From CAZCEC01 sp964497615 (GTDB lineage Bacteria > Chloroflexota > Anaerolineae > Anaerolineales > UBA6663), in assembly GCA_964497615.1 (NCBI GenBank), contig CAZCEC010000072.1, positions 1 through 31,829 of the forward strand: a stretch of 31,829 nucleotides of DNA. Reading direction: 5' to 3'. Both the position numbers and the translations under genes were made by a program. The notes below the pieces were generated by a model. The model was not told the DNA's origin, did not search any database, and saw only the letters and a program-made list of their open reading frames with translations. Below are positions 14,050 through 22,134 of the stretch, piece after piece. Within the stretch, counting starts at the first letter, position 1; every line of letters starts with the position of its first letter.

Positions 14050-15810
14050 CTAGACGAAGGTGTAGAGGAAGTCGGCGGGCCGGCTGGGTGCCGGGCTGCC
14101 ATCGGGCTGCCAGGCGGCGAGGAGGGCGGGCAGACGGTGCGGCAAGGCGGCGCGGTCGATCAGAAAGTCCTCCAGCACCAGCGTCTCGAAGCCGGCCTCC
14201 ACGAAGCAGGCCAGCGCTTCGGCCGGGCCGCAGACGATAGGCTCGTCGCGCAGGTTGAACGAGGTGTTGAGCAGGAGCGGGCAGCCGGTGCGCGCTTGAA
14301 AGCGATCGAGCAAAGCGGCCAGGCGCGGCGCCACCGTTCGATCCACGGTGTGCGGCCGGCACGAGCCATCCACATGCGTGATGGCCGGCAGGTCCACCGG
14401 CGAACGCACGGCGCACGTTTCCAGCATGAACGGGCTAGGATGGTCCAGGTCGAGGTGGGCGGCCGCCTGCTCGGCCAGGATGCTGGGCGCAAATGGGCGG
14501 AAGCCTTCCCGCCGCTTGATGAGGGCATTGATCCGGTCGCGCATCTCGGGCCGGCGCGGGTCGGCCAGCAAGCTGCGGGCGCCCAGCGCGCGCGGGCCGA
14601 ACTCCATGCGGCCGTGGAACCATCCGATGACGTGCCCGGCCACGAGGCCGTCCACCACCGCGTCCAGCAGCCCGGCCTCATCGCCGCGGAAGTCGCTGGC
14701 GGCCAAGCCCGCGCCGCCGAGGAGGGCGGCGATGGCCTGGGGCTCGGCGGCGGGACCCAAGCCGGCGTGCGTCAGGCGCGCCGGGCCGGGCCGCTGGCCG
14801 GTGAGGCGGCAGTGGGCCAGGGCCGCCGCGCCCAGGCAGGCGCCATCGTCGCCGGCCGCGGGCTGAATAAAGATGTCCTCGAACAGCCGGCTGGCGCGCA
14901 GCCGCTGATTGGCCACGCAGTTGAGCGCCACACCGCCGGCCAGACACAAGTGGGACAGCCCGGTGCGCTGGCGCAGGTAGGCGGCTTTGTCGAGCAGCAC
15001 TTCCTCCAGAAGCTGCTGCACACTGCGGGCGACATCGGCGTGAAAGGCGGTCACCTCGGCCTCTGGGGCGCGGGGCGGGCCGCCGAGCAGATCGGCCAGG
15101 GCGGCTGAGTACATGCGCTCGCCGCGCACGTAATCAAAGAAGCGCGGGTTCAGCCGATATTGCCCGGCCGGCAGAATCTCGATGAGTTGGCGCAGTTGCG
15201 GCAGGAAACGCGGCTGGCCGTAGGCGGCCAGTCCCATCACCTTGTATTCGCCATCATTGACCCGGAAGCCCAGGTAGGCAGTGAGGGTGGCGTACAGCAG
15301 CCCCAGCGAATCGGGGAAGTGGACTTCCTCGAACAAAGTTAACTCCGCGCCTTGGCCCTGGCCGTAGGTGGTGGTGGCCCACTCGCCCACGCCATCCACC
15401 GTCAGCGTGGCGGCCGCCTCGAAGCCGGAAAAGAAGAATGCACTGGCGGCGTGCGACAGGTGATGGGGGAACGCGTGGAAGGGGCCCTCGAAACCCAGCC
15501 CCTCGCGCACCGCGCGCTCGGGCCGGCGCGGGTCCAGCCAGCCGCAGTCACCGGCGGGGTCCACTGGGCGGCCAGCCCATAACTGGCGGGCCAGCTTGGC
15601 GGGCGGGTTTTCGTAATAGGCCACCGCGTCCACATCCGCGATGGTCAGCCCGGCCTGCGACAGGCACCAGCGCGCGGCCCGGACGGGAAATGCTGGGTCG
15701 TGTTTGCGGCGGCTAAAGCGTTCCTCGGCAACGGCAGCCGTCAGGCGGCCGGTTTGCAGCAGACAGGCGGCGGAGGTGTGGTAGAACGCCGATATCCCCA
15801 GGATGTTCAC
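14050..15810 (-). CDS. O-carbamoyltransferase, NodU/CmcH/TobZ family
   Basis: 586 residues from GTG 15810, chosen because family members start NILGISAFYHTSAACLL and because the GTG overlaps the upstream TGA by four bases. The Kae1-like N-terminal domain (about 1-350) has the metal motif HHLSH (116-120), VDGVGEW (138-144) and GGVALNCVAN (292-301). The YrdC-like C-terminal domain follows, with GRMEFGPRALGARS (400-413), FRPFAPS (437-443) and NTSFN (515-519). The length is normal for the family. The enzyme makes carbamoyl-adenylate from carbamoyl phosphate and ATP and moves the carbamoyl group to a hydroxyl, usually on a sugar, antibiotic or Nod factor. Here it lies between a secreted protein and an SGNH-type enzyme, and no antibiotic core genes are visible, so a surface glycan or an unlinked metabolite is the likely acceptor. 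Confidence 0.95.
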   Translation of the reverse strand: MNILGISAFYHTSAACLLQTGRLTAAVAEERFSRRKHDPAFPVRAARWCLSQAGLTIADVDAVAYYENPPAKLARQLWAGRPVDPAGDCGWLDPRRPERAVREGLGFEGPFHAFPHHLSHAASAFFFSGFEAAATLTVDGVGEWATTTYGQGQGAELTLFEEVHFPDSLGLLYATLTAYLGFRVNDGEYKVMGLAAYGQPRFLPQLRQLIEILPAGQYRLNPRFFDYVRGERMYSAALADLLGGPPRAPEAEVTAFHADVARSVQQLLEEVLLDKAAYLRQRTGLSHLCLAGGVALNCVANQRLRASRLFEDIFIQPAAGDDGACLGAAALAHCRLTGQRPGPARLTHAGLGPAAEPQAIAALLGGAGLAASDFRGDEAGLLDAVVDGLVAGHVIGWFHGRMEFGPRALGARSLLADPRRPEMRDRINALIKRREGFRPFAPSILAEQAAAHLDLDHPSPFMLETCAVRSPVDLPAITHVDGSCRPHTVDRTVAPRLAALLDRFQARTGCPLLLNTSFNLRDEPIVCGPAEALACFVEAGFETLVLEDFLIDRAALPHRLPALLAAWQPDGSPAPSRPADFLYTFV

Positions 15811-18371
15811 GGCCCCGCCTCGAACGCCACATCGTCTAGATACAAACTGCTGTTCAGATTGCTGTCCGTCGTCACCTGAAGCCGCAGGTTGATGCTCTGC
15901 CCCGCGAAGGCGCTCAGGTCCACCGTGCGGCGCGTCCACGCATTCGTCTCCAGCGCCGCGCACAGCCCGTAGGCGTCCTCCACGTTGCCGTTCACCCAGA
16001 TCGAAGCAATGTCATAGTGGCAGCCCGTCTCGGCTGAATCCACCCACTGCCAATAGGCCAGATAGGGCGCGCCCGGCGGCACCAGCACGGTCTGCGCCAT
16101 GGCGGCGGTCTCGGTGAAGACGCCGCCCAGCCAGGCCGCCCACTGGCCGCTGTGGGTGGTGTGGCCGGTGGCCGTGAGCGACGCCGTGGTGACGATCAGG
16201 TCGCGGCCGTGGGTGGAGCTAAGCCCCCAGGTGACGGGGCCGTCCTCGAAGCCGCCGTTGGGCAGCAGCCCGGCCGGAGCTTCCTGCTTGGCAACCAGGG
16301 GCAGGTAGGCCCAGTGCGTGGGGGTAACCGGCCCGGCGGCGGCCAGCTCGGCCCGGCGCGCGGTCTGCCCGGCGCTGAGGCTGGCCCCGCGGGTGATGAG
16401 CGGCAAGTAAATGTGATCGGTGAAAGTAATGGTCGGGGAGGTGACCAGCGCCGACGAGGCCTGATCTTCACCAATGCCGAAGACGGTCAGGGTGGGCGCA
16501 TCGGCGCCCACATCGGCGCAGGCGCCGCCCAGCGCCTCATCCGCGCACAGGCGCACGGCCGCGCCCGGCCCCACGCGCACCGACGAGATAGAGTCGTTGG
16601 GCACGCCCAGCGAGGCTGCGGTGGGATAAGTGCCCAGGCCGCGCACCGCGCATTGGCCGCCGTAGTTAGGATAGACGAACAGCGCCACCTGCAATGGGCC
16701 GGGCGCGCAGTCGCCCAGCACGGTGGAGACCGGCCCCGCCAGCACGTTGCTGTCAATGTTGAGCGTCACCCCGCCCCAGGTCTCGTTGTGGCCGCCGCTG
16801 TATTGGCGCAGGCGCTGCGAGTTGACCCACACGCCGTCGCTGATGCAGGGGATGCCCCACACCGATGCGCCGGGGTTGTACTGATACGGGACCGTCCAGT
16901 AGGCGATCCAGACCGCGTCGGGGATGTTGGGGATGCCGACGAAGTCTTCCAGGTAGGAACTGCACGATGAGCCATACACGCCCGCCAGGCTGCCGGCGGC
17001 GTTCACCACGTCCGTCCAGCCGTTGATGAAGGCCTTGGCGCTCTCCCGGCAGGCGGCGTTGTTGGGGTAGGACTCCAGGTCGTAATACAGCACCGTGCCC
17101 GCGCCGTCGGGCTGGGCCAGGCCCAGGGCAATAGCCCGGTCGAGGGCCACGAACCCTTCGATGCGGCCCTGCTGGTAGGCCACAGCCGGGTCCAGGCTCA
17201 TCTTGTCTTTCGGTCCCGCATAGCACGCCGACTGCGGCCCGACCCAGGTGGGGATGAAGGTCCACCCCTGCTGCGCCAGCGCCTGAACATACGGCTCGGT
17301 CAGCGGGGTGCAGGCCGCGCCGCCGGAGCCGCCCAGGTACAGGTTGCGGGCCTTATACGGGCCGGTATTCCACCAGGCCTGCATGTTGCCCAGGGGATTG
17401 CCGCCCGCATCCACAAAGCAGCCGTCAAAAGCCTGGCCGTTGAAGGTCAGCGTCAGGTCGCCAGCGGCCTGGGCGGCCGCACCGCCGCCCGCCGGGTTGG
17501 CCGGCACGGCGAAAGCCTGCGTCAGCGCAAGCTGCCCGCCGGGGAGGGGCATGGCTGTCCAGGTCTGGCCGCCGTCGGCGGTGCGCACCAGTTGGGTCGT
17601 CAGCGTGCAGGCGCCCGCATCGCATTCGCCCGTGGTGGACCTGGCCCAGCCCGCGCTGGCGGTGGCCGCGCTGAGATCGGTCAGCCCTGGCCCGCCCAGC
17701 AAGGTGGACTGCGCCTGCCCGCCCTCGGCCGGGGCCCAGGTGCGGCCCCCATCATGCGTAACGTAAACCTCGCCGCTGCCGCGCTCGCTGGCCGTCCAGC
17801 CTTCTGCGGCGGAGGTGAAATGCACCGGCGCGCCCAGCGGCAGGGTCAGGCGCATCCAGGATTGTCCGCCATCCGATGTGCGGAAGAGTGTGCCCAGGTC
17901 GTGCGCGCTGCCGGTCGCCTGCCGCACGACGAGCCAGCCGGTGCGGGCATCCAGCAATTCCAGATAGACAGCGGCGGCCAGCGCGGCCGGGTCGCCGGGC
18001 GCGAACAGGTCGAGCGGGGCTGCCTGCCAGTTTAGCCCGCCGTCGCCGGTGGTGAAGAGTTGGTAAGCGGGGTCCGCAGGCGGCGTGCCGCTGACGGCCA
18101 CCAGCCACCCAGTCTTGGCGTCAACGAACCAGGCCGCCTGAAGCGCCGCCGCGCCCATGCCCGGCGGGGTGATGTTGGCCCAGGCCGCGCCGGAGTCTTC
18201 AGTCCAGTACAGGCGCTGGTCGAGCAGCACCCAGCCAGCCGTGGGCGTGACGGCCTGGAAGGACTGCCAATTCGGGGCTGACGGTTGACGCGTCTCCGCG
18301 GGGCGGGCGGCGACGAGCAGCGCCACGCCAAGGGCAGCGGCCAAACCGAGTACCGGGCGAGTGATCGACAT
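15807..18371 (-). CDS. Secreted multidomain protein: YCF48-like propeller, DUF1906, crystallin-like domain, C-terminal jelly roll
   Basis: 854 residues from ATG 18371. A signal peptide is visible (about 1-28). Residues 35-290 hold YCF48/BNR-type repeats with TGDGGLNW, TSDGGQSW, THDGGRTW and TADGGQTW. Residues 310-545 are a DUF1906 (Rv2525c-like, glycoside-hydrolase-fold) domain: FDGCF, IPTWVGPQ, YYDLESY (429-435, Asp431 and Glu433 as candidate catalytic residues) and QYSGGHNETWGGVTLNID. Residues 560-645 resemble a beta-gamma-crystallin unit (ALFVYPNYGGQC, then SISSVRVGPG). A linker holds two YLPL(I/V) motifs (about 655 and 689), common in Chloroflexota surface proteins. Residues 705-854 form a carbohydrate-binding or MAM-like jelly roll starting NGGFEDGP. 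It is the first gene of the carbamoyltransferase operon and probably acts on, or binds, the cell wall. Confidence 0.9.
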   Translation of the reverse strand: MSITRPVLGLAAALGVALLVAARPAETRQPSAPNWQSFQAVTPTAGWVLLDQRLYWTEDSGAAWANITPPGMGAAALQAAWFVDAKTGWLVAVSGTPPADPAYQLFTTGDGGLNWQAAPLDLFAPGDPAALAAAVYLELLDARTGWLVVRQATGSAHDLGTLFRTSDGGQSWMRLTLPLGAPVHFTSAAEGWTASERGSGEVYVTHDGGRTWAPAEGGQAQSTLLGGPGLTDLSAATASAGWARSTTGECDAGACTLTTQLVRTADGGQTWTAMPLPGGQLALTQAFAVPANPAGGGAAAQAAGDLTLTFNGQAFDGCFVDAGGNPLGNMQAWWNTGPYKARNLYLGGSGGAACTPLTEPYVQALAQQGWTFIPTWVGPQSACYAGPKDKMSLDPAVAYQQGRIEGFVALDRAIALGLAQPDGAGTVLYYDLESYPNNAACRESAKAFINGWTDVVNAAGSLAGVYGSSCSSYLEDFVGIPNIPDAVWIAYWTVPYQYNPGASVWGIPCISDGVWVNSQRLRQYSGGHNETWGGVTLNIDSNVLAGPVSTVLGDCAPGPLQVALFVYPNYGGQCAVRGLGTYPTAASLGVPNDSISSVRVGPGAAVRLCADEALGGACADVGADAPTLTVFGIGEDQASSALVTSPTITFTDHIYLPLITRGASLSAGQTARRAELAAAGPVTPTHWAYLPLVAKQEAPAGLLPNGGFEDGPVTWGLSSTHGRDLIVTTASLTATGHTTHSGQWAAWLGGVFTETAAMAQTVLVPPGAPYLAYWQWVDSAETGCHYDIASIWVNGNVEDAYGLCAALETNAWTRRTVDLSAFAGQSINLRLQVTTDSNLNSSLYLDDVAFEAGP

Positions 18372-18405
18372 GGCTGAAATTGTACCTGATGGCAGCGCCT
18401 GGGTA

Positions 18406-18434
18406 TTGAAATTATCCCGCTGCCGGCTTATACT
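18406..18434 (+). promoter_or_regulatory. Sigma70 promoter for the first PhyH-like gene
   Basis: TTGAAA (18406-18411), a 17-base spacer and TATACT (18429-18434) lie in the 118-base divergent gap between the secreted-protein operon and the dioxygenase gene. Transcription would start near 18441, leaving about 50 bases of leader before the GTG at 18490. No equally good promoter was found for the opposite operon in this gap. Confidence 0.75.
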
Positions 18435-18489
18435 TTCCCCGGCTGATATTATCCACAATCCCCGGCATGAAACACAGGAGCAACTGACC

Positions 18490-19383
18490 GTGAGCCAGTA
18501 TCGCGTCCTCACCGACGAGCAAGTGCAGCATTTCCTGGATAAGGGCTACCTGGTGGTGCCCAACTGCGTGGACCTGGACATCGCCCAGCGCTGGATTGAC
18601 GGCGCCTACGACCGGCTGGCCTACAAGCGGGACGACCCCAGCACCTGGGAGCGCGAGATCATCTGGATGGACCACAAGCACAAGGCCCCCGTCAAGGAGG
18701 TGTCGCCCAAGGCCTGGGCCGCCATCCTGGACGTGGTGGGTGGCGAGGACCGGCTGGAGACGCAGACCCTGCAACTCCCCGAGTCCGGGCACTTCACTTC
18801 CATCAACTCGTTCGAATGGTCCGACTCGTTCATCGTCAACTTTAAGCGCGGAGCCGGCGAGCCCTGGCAGCCGCCGTCGCCCAAGGTCAAGGGCTGGCAC
18901 AAGGACGGCAGCTACTTCCGCCATTTTGTGGACAGCCGCGAGCAGTCGCTGCTGACCATCGTGCTGTGGAGCGACATGCGCCACCGGGGCGGCGGCACCT
19001 TCATCGCCCCGGACTCGGTGCGGGTGGTGGCGAAATTGCTGTATGACCACCCCGAGGGCATCCCGGCCAACAAGTTCGACTACGAGTCCATCCTGGCTCA
19101 GTGCACCGAATTCGTGGAGTTGACGGGCAAGGCCGGCGACTTCGTCATCCTGCACCCCTACATGGTGCACGCCTCGTCGCAGAACGTGCTGGGCATCCCG
19201 CGCTGGATGAGCAACCCGCCCATCGTGCTCAAGGAGCACATGAACCTCAACCGCCCCAACCCGGCGGACTTCTCGCTGCTGGAGCGCGCCACCCTGCACT
19301 ACCTGGGCCTGGAGCGCCTGGACTTCCGCCCAGCCGCGCCGCGCGAATCAAACTGGTGGCCGGTGGAGACCGTGGCGTTCTAA
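18490..19383 (+). CDS. Phytanoyl-CoA dioxygenase (PhyH) family protein, paralog A
   Basis: 297 residues from GTG 18490, with CAGGAG nine bases upstream. It is a double-stranded beta-helix Fe(II)/2-oxoglutarate oxygenase of the PhyH type. The HxD pair is in GWHKDG (His137, Asp139), the distal histidine is in LHPYMVHASSQN (His222 or His227), and an arginine in IPRWMSNPP is placed to bind 2-oxoglutarate. Such enzymes hydroxylate or halogenate aliphatic carbons. The substrate is unknown. A closely similar paralog lies at 19997, with a DUF1905-type gene between the two. The divergent carbamoyltransferase operon may use a hydroxyl made by such an oxygenase, which is speculation. Confidence 0.92.
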   Translation: MSQYRVLTDEQVQHFLDKGYLVVPNCVDLDIAQRWIDGAYDRLAYKRDDPSTWEREIIWMDHKHKAPVKEVSPKAWAAILDVVGGEDRLETQTLQLPESGHFTSINSFEWSDSFIVNFKRGAGEPWQPPSPKVKGWHKDGSYFRHFVDSREQSLLTIVLWSDMRHRGGGTFIAPDSVRVVAKLLYDHPEGIPANKFDYESILAQCTEFVELTGKAGDFVILHPYMVHASSQNVLGIPRWMSNPPIVLKEHMNLNRPNPADFSLLERATLHYLGLERLDFRPAAPRESNWWPVETVAF

Positions 19384-19397
19384 GGCGCCTAGCGAAA

Positions 19398-19431
19398 TTG
19401 TCATTCCGAGGCGCCTTTCGCCGAGGACTCT
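19398..19431 (+). repeat. Hairpin repeat, TGTCATTCCGAG family, copy 3
   Basis: TTGTCATTCCGAGGCG, loop CCTTT, CGCCGAGGACTCT. It is nearly the same as copy 1 (minus strand at 5116-5082) in both arms. GGCG pairs with CGCC, a tandem GA/GA mismatch follows, and ATTCC pairs with GGACT with one mismatch. It lies 15 bases after the paralog A stop codon, where it may also serve as a 3-prime end structure. Confidence 0.8.
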
Positions 19432-19446
19432 TGACTGCCATCCACC

Positions 19447-19517
19447 AGCCGCTGCCGAGCGCGCCGCCCCCGCCGAACACCTTGGTGTCCGCGCTGGGTG
19501 GCGCCTCGGCGGCGGCT
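19447..19517 (+). other. Long imperfect hairpin with an inner stem-loop
   Basis: AGCCGCTGCCGAGCGCGCC (19447-19465) pairs with GGCGCCTCGGCGGCGGCT (19500-19517) over 18 positions, with one G.U wobble and one bulged C. Inside the loop ACACC and GGTGT (19477-19488) form a second stem around TT. It sits just upstream of the DUF1905-type gene. It could be a terminator, a leader structure or the relic of a mobile element; no T-tract follows. Confidence 0.5.
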
Positions 19518-19536
19518 TGTTGTTTGTAGGCGTGTC

Positions 19537-19992
19537 ATGACTCTCAAACGGTTCGAGGCCACGGTGACCAAGGCCGGCAGCCGCGTCTTCATCCCCCTGC
19601 CCTTCGACCCAAACGCGGCCTGGGGCCAAAAGGACAAGCACTACATCACCGGCGTGGTGAACGGCTGCCCGGTGCGCGGGCCGCTGGAGCGCGCGGGCGG
19701 CGCGTATCGCCTGCCCCTGGGCGCGGCCTGGCGGCGCGACAACGGACTGGCGGCGGGCGATGCGGTGAAGGTGGAACTCTCGCCGGAGGGGCCTCAGCTT
19801 GACGCGATGCCCGCCGACGTGGCCGCCGCCCTGGCAGCGGAGCCGCAGGCGCGGGCCTTCTTCGAGGGGCTGGCAACCTTCTACCGCAAGAACTTCATGC
19901 GCTGGATCGAGAGCGCCAAACGCCCCGCGACGCGCGCCAACCGCATCGCCGAGATGGTGGCGCTGCTGAAGGCGGGTAAACGGGAGAAGTAG
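19537..19992 (+). CDS. DUF1905 / YdeI-OmdA-like protein
   Basis: 151 residues from ATG 19537 (earlier in-frame codons fall in the hairpin region). The first half follows the DUF1905 pattern: KRFEATVTKAGSRVFIPLPFDP, then a YITGVVNG strand and RLPLGAAWRRDNGLAAGD (about 58-75), which forms a small barrel. The second half matches the OmdA/YdeI bacteriocin-protection-type tail: ALAAEPQARAFFEGLATFYRKNFMRWIESAKRPATRANRI (in two pieces, about 94-133). The family role is poorly known; some members protect cells from toxic peptides. Four bases after its stop the second PhyH-like gene begins, so the two are co-translated. Confidence 0.85.
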   Translation: MTLKRFEATVTKAGSRVFIPLPFDPNAAWGQKDKHYITGVVNGCPVRGPLERAGGAYRLPLGAAWRRDNGLAAGDAVKVELSPEGPQLDAMPADVAAALAAEPQARAFFEGLATFYRKNFMRWIESAKRPATRANRIAEMVALLKAGKREK

Positions 19993-19996
19993 GCGC

Positions 19997-20872
19997 GTGG
20001 CTGCGCACGAAACGCTGACCGACGCGCAGGTGCAGAGCTTCCTCGACCGGGGCTACCTGGTCGTCAAGGACTGCCTTGACCTGGACCTGGCGGCCAAGTG
20101 GGTGGCAGGGGCCTACGACCGCCTGAGCTACCGCCCGGACGACCCCGCCACCTGGGCCAAGGACATCGTCTGGCTCGACCACCTGCACCGCCGGCCCGTG
20201 AAGGAGATCGCGCCCAAAGCCTGGGCCGCCATCCTGGACATGGTCGGCGGCGAGGACCGGCTGGAGCCGCGCGTCATGCGCAAGGACCGCGGGCACTTCT
20301 CCACCATCCACTCCTTCGTCTGGTCCGACGCCTTCATCATCAACTTCCGCAAGGGCGCGGATGAGCCGTGGCAGCCGCCCTCGGCGCGAGTGACGGGCTG
20401 GCACAAGGACGGCGCCTACTTCCGGCACTTCCTCGACAGCCCCGAGCAGGCCCTGCTGACCATCGTGCTGTGGAGCGACATGCGTCACCAGGGCGGCGGC
20501 ACCTTCATCGCGCCCGATTCGGTGCGGGTGGTGGCGCGCTTCCTCGCCGATCACCCCGAGGGCGTCCCGCCCAGCGACTTTGATTTTCAGGCCCTCATCG
20601 CGGAGTGCCGCGAGTTTGAAGAACTGACCGGCGACGCAGGCGACTTCATCATCCTCCACCCCTTTATGCTCCACGCCTCGTCGCAGAACGTGCTCGGCGT
20701 GCCGCGCTTCATGACCAACCCGCCGGTGGTGCTCAAGGAACCGCTTAACCTGAACCGCGCCGACCCGGCCGAGTTCTCGCTGCTGGAGCGCGCCACCCTG
20801 CACTACCTGGGCGTGGAGCGCTGCGCCTTCCGGCCTGCCGCGCCGCGCGAGGCGATATGGTACCCAGCCTGA
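19997..20872 (+). CDS. Phytanoyl-CoA dioxygenase (PhyH) family protein, paralog B
   Basis: 291 residues from GTG 19997, with GGGAGA upstream. It aligns end to end with paralog A (18490) at clearly high identity, including LLTIVLWSDMRH, GGGTFIAPDSVRVVA, HASSQNVLG and SLLERATLHYLG. The metal site is kept (His136, Asp138 in GWHKDG; His226 in HPFMLHASS). The N-terminal 12 residues and the segment at 91-99 are the main differences, so the two may act on related substrates or successive positions. The gene overlaps the following membrane-protein gene by 16 bases. Confidence 0.92.
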   Translation: MAAHETLTDAQVQSFLDRGYLVVKDCLDLDLAAKWVAGAYDRLSYRPDDPATWAKDIVWLDHLHRRPVKEIAPKAWAAILDMVGGEDRLEPRVMRKDRGHFSTIHSFVWSDAFIINFRKGADEPWQPPSARVTGWHKDGAYFRHFLDSPEQALLTIVLWSDMRHQGGGTFIAPDSVRVVARFLADHPEGVPPSDFDFQALIAECREFEELTGDAGDFIILHPFMLHASSQNVLGVPRFMTNPPVVLKEPLNLNRADPAEFSLLERATLHYLGVERCAFRPAAPREAIWYPA

Positions 20873-21723
20873 CAGCCCGCCCGCGCGTGGACTGGCGCGT
20901 CGTAGGCCTCATTGGCCTGGCGGGGGTGGTGCTCACGCTTGTGGCCGCGCCCTACCTGCCAATAGGCATTGATTGGCGCCTGACGCAGCGACCGGCTGCC
21001 CTGGCCTTGTTGAGCGGCTTGTCGCCGTACGCTGTCTCGCCCACGGCCCCTTACGCGGGCGCGCCATGGGGGGTTTGGGTGCTGCTGCCGCTGGCGGTGC
21101 TGCCGGAGAGCATTGGCCGGGCCGTGCTACTATTCGTGACCCTGGGCGCCTTCGCCTATGCCGCGCACCGGCTGGGGGCCAGGCCGTGGGTCACGACGGC
21201 GTTCTTGCTGTCGCCGCCGGTGCTGCATTGCCTGCTGAACGCGAACCTGGATTGGATGCCGGTGCTGGGGTTCGTGCTGCCGCCGCCGGTCGGGCTGTTC
21301 CTGCTGGCCGTTAAGCCGCAGATGGGCTCAGTCGTGGCGCTGCTGTGGCTGGTACAAGCGTGGCGCAAGGGCGGCTGGCGCGAGACGGTGCGGGTGTTTG
21401 GGCCCGTCGCAGCGGCGCTGGCGCTGACGTTTCTACTCTACGGCTTTTGGCCGGCGAACGCGTTTCGGATTGCCTCGATCTCTCAAGGCTGGAACGCCAG
21501 TTTGTGGCCCATGAGCATCCCGGTGGGGCTGGGGCTGACCGTGGCGGCGCTGCGCAAGCGTGAGGTGCGCTGCGCCATGGCCGCCTCGCCGTGCCTGTCG
21601 CCGTATGTGCTCTTCCATTCGTGGAGCGGGGCTTTGGCGGCGGTGCTGGCTCAGCCGGTCGAAGCCCTGGCCGCCATCGTTGGGTTGTGGGTGTTGGTGC
21701 TGTTGCGGGCCTTCGCAGGCTGA
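20857..21723 (+). CDS. Polytopic membrane protein, GT87/DUF2029-like
   Basis: 288 residues, mostly hydrophobic, with about seven or eight membrane segments. A loop after the first helix (APYLPIGIDW) is followed by SPYAVSPTAPYAGAPWGVWVLLPLAVLP, resembling the first periplasmic loop of GT87 mannosyltransferase-like proteins. A central LLAVKPQMG (about 149-157) matches the KPQ motif of that family, and SPYVLFHSW (about 247-255) also fits. It is short for GT87 (usually 380 or more), so it may be a reduced homolog. GT87 enzymes use polyprenyl-phosphate sugars outside the membrane. The ATG at 20857 lies inside the end of paralog B. Confidence 0.7.
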   Translation: MVPSLTARPRVDWRVVGLIGLAGVVLTLVAAPYLPIGIDWRLTQRPAALALLSGLSPYAVSPTAPYAGAPWGVWVLLPLAVLPESIGRAVLLFVTLGAFAYAAHRLGARPWVTTAFLLSPPVLHCLLNANLDWMPVLGFVLPPPVGLFLLAVKPQMGSVVALLWLVQAWRKGGWRETVRVFGPVAAALALTFLLYGFWPANAFRIASISQGWNASLWPMSIPVGLGLTVAALRKREVRCAMAASPCLSPYVLFHSWSGALAAVLAQPVEALAAIVGLWVLVLLRAFAG

Positions 21724-21759
21724 CCCGCAGCGCGTAACCGTTACCACAAAGGAGTTCCG

Positions 21760-22134
21760 ATGTTGACCAACGCGCCGCTCATGGCCTTCATCGCCACCGC
21801 CGACCCCGCCCGCGCCCGCGCCTTCTACGAGACAGTGCTGGGCCTGCGCTTCGTGGCCGACGAGCCGTTCGCGCTGATCCTCGACTGCGCCGGTACGACG
21901 CTGCGGGTGCAGAAGGTCCAGGCAGTGACGCCGCCCGCCGGGACCGCCCTGGGCTGGGTGGTGGACGACATGGCCGCGACGCAAGATGGACTGGCCGCGC
22001 GCGGCGTCACCTTTGAGCGTTTTCCCGGCATGCCGCAGGACGAGCGCGGGGTGATGATCTTCGGCGATGGCGCGCGGGTGGCGTGGTTCAAGGACCCCGA
22101 CGGCAACCTGCTGTCGGTGACGCAGGCGCCTTAG
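21760..22134 (+). CDS. VOC family protein (glyoxalase/bleomycin-resistance fold)
   Basis: 124 residues with AAGGAG before ATG 21760. The VOC pattern is present: MAFIATADPARARAFYETVLGLRFV at the N-terminus and GARVAWFKDPDGNLLSV at the C-terminus, where a metal-ligand Glu is replaced by the DPDGN form common in the broad family. Members are metal-dependent dioxygenases, isomerases or drug-binding resistance proteins; the exact role is unknown. Its stop codon directly abuts that of the convergent SDR gene (22134/22135) with no terminator space. Confidence 0.88.
   Translation: MLTNAPLMAFIATADPARARAFYETVLGLRFVADEPFALILDCAGTTLRVQKVQAVTPPAGTALGWVVDDMAATQDGLAARGVTFERFPGMPQDERGVMIFGDGARVAWFKDPDGNLLSVTQAP

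Noticed and set aside
14048..14416. N-terminal extension of the SGNH protein frame
   Set aside because: It lies wholly inside the carbamoyltransferase coding region, and an ATG right after that gene's stop gives a natural start.
11720..18371. A nonribosomal peptide or polyketide antibiotic cluster
   Set aside because: MbtH-like, carbamoyltransferase, oxygenase and exporter genes hint at it, but no adenylation, condensation, ketosynthase or carrier domain is present in the window.
20857..21723. Full-length GT87 mannosyltransferase
   Set aside because: Only some family motifs are present and the protein is about 100 residues shorter than usual, so only a GT87-like label is given.
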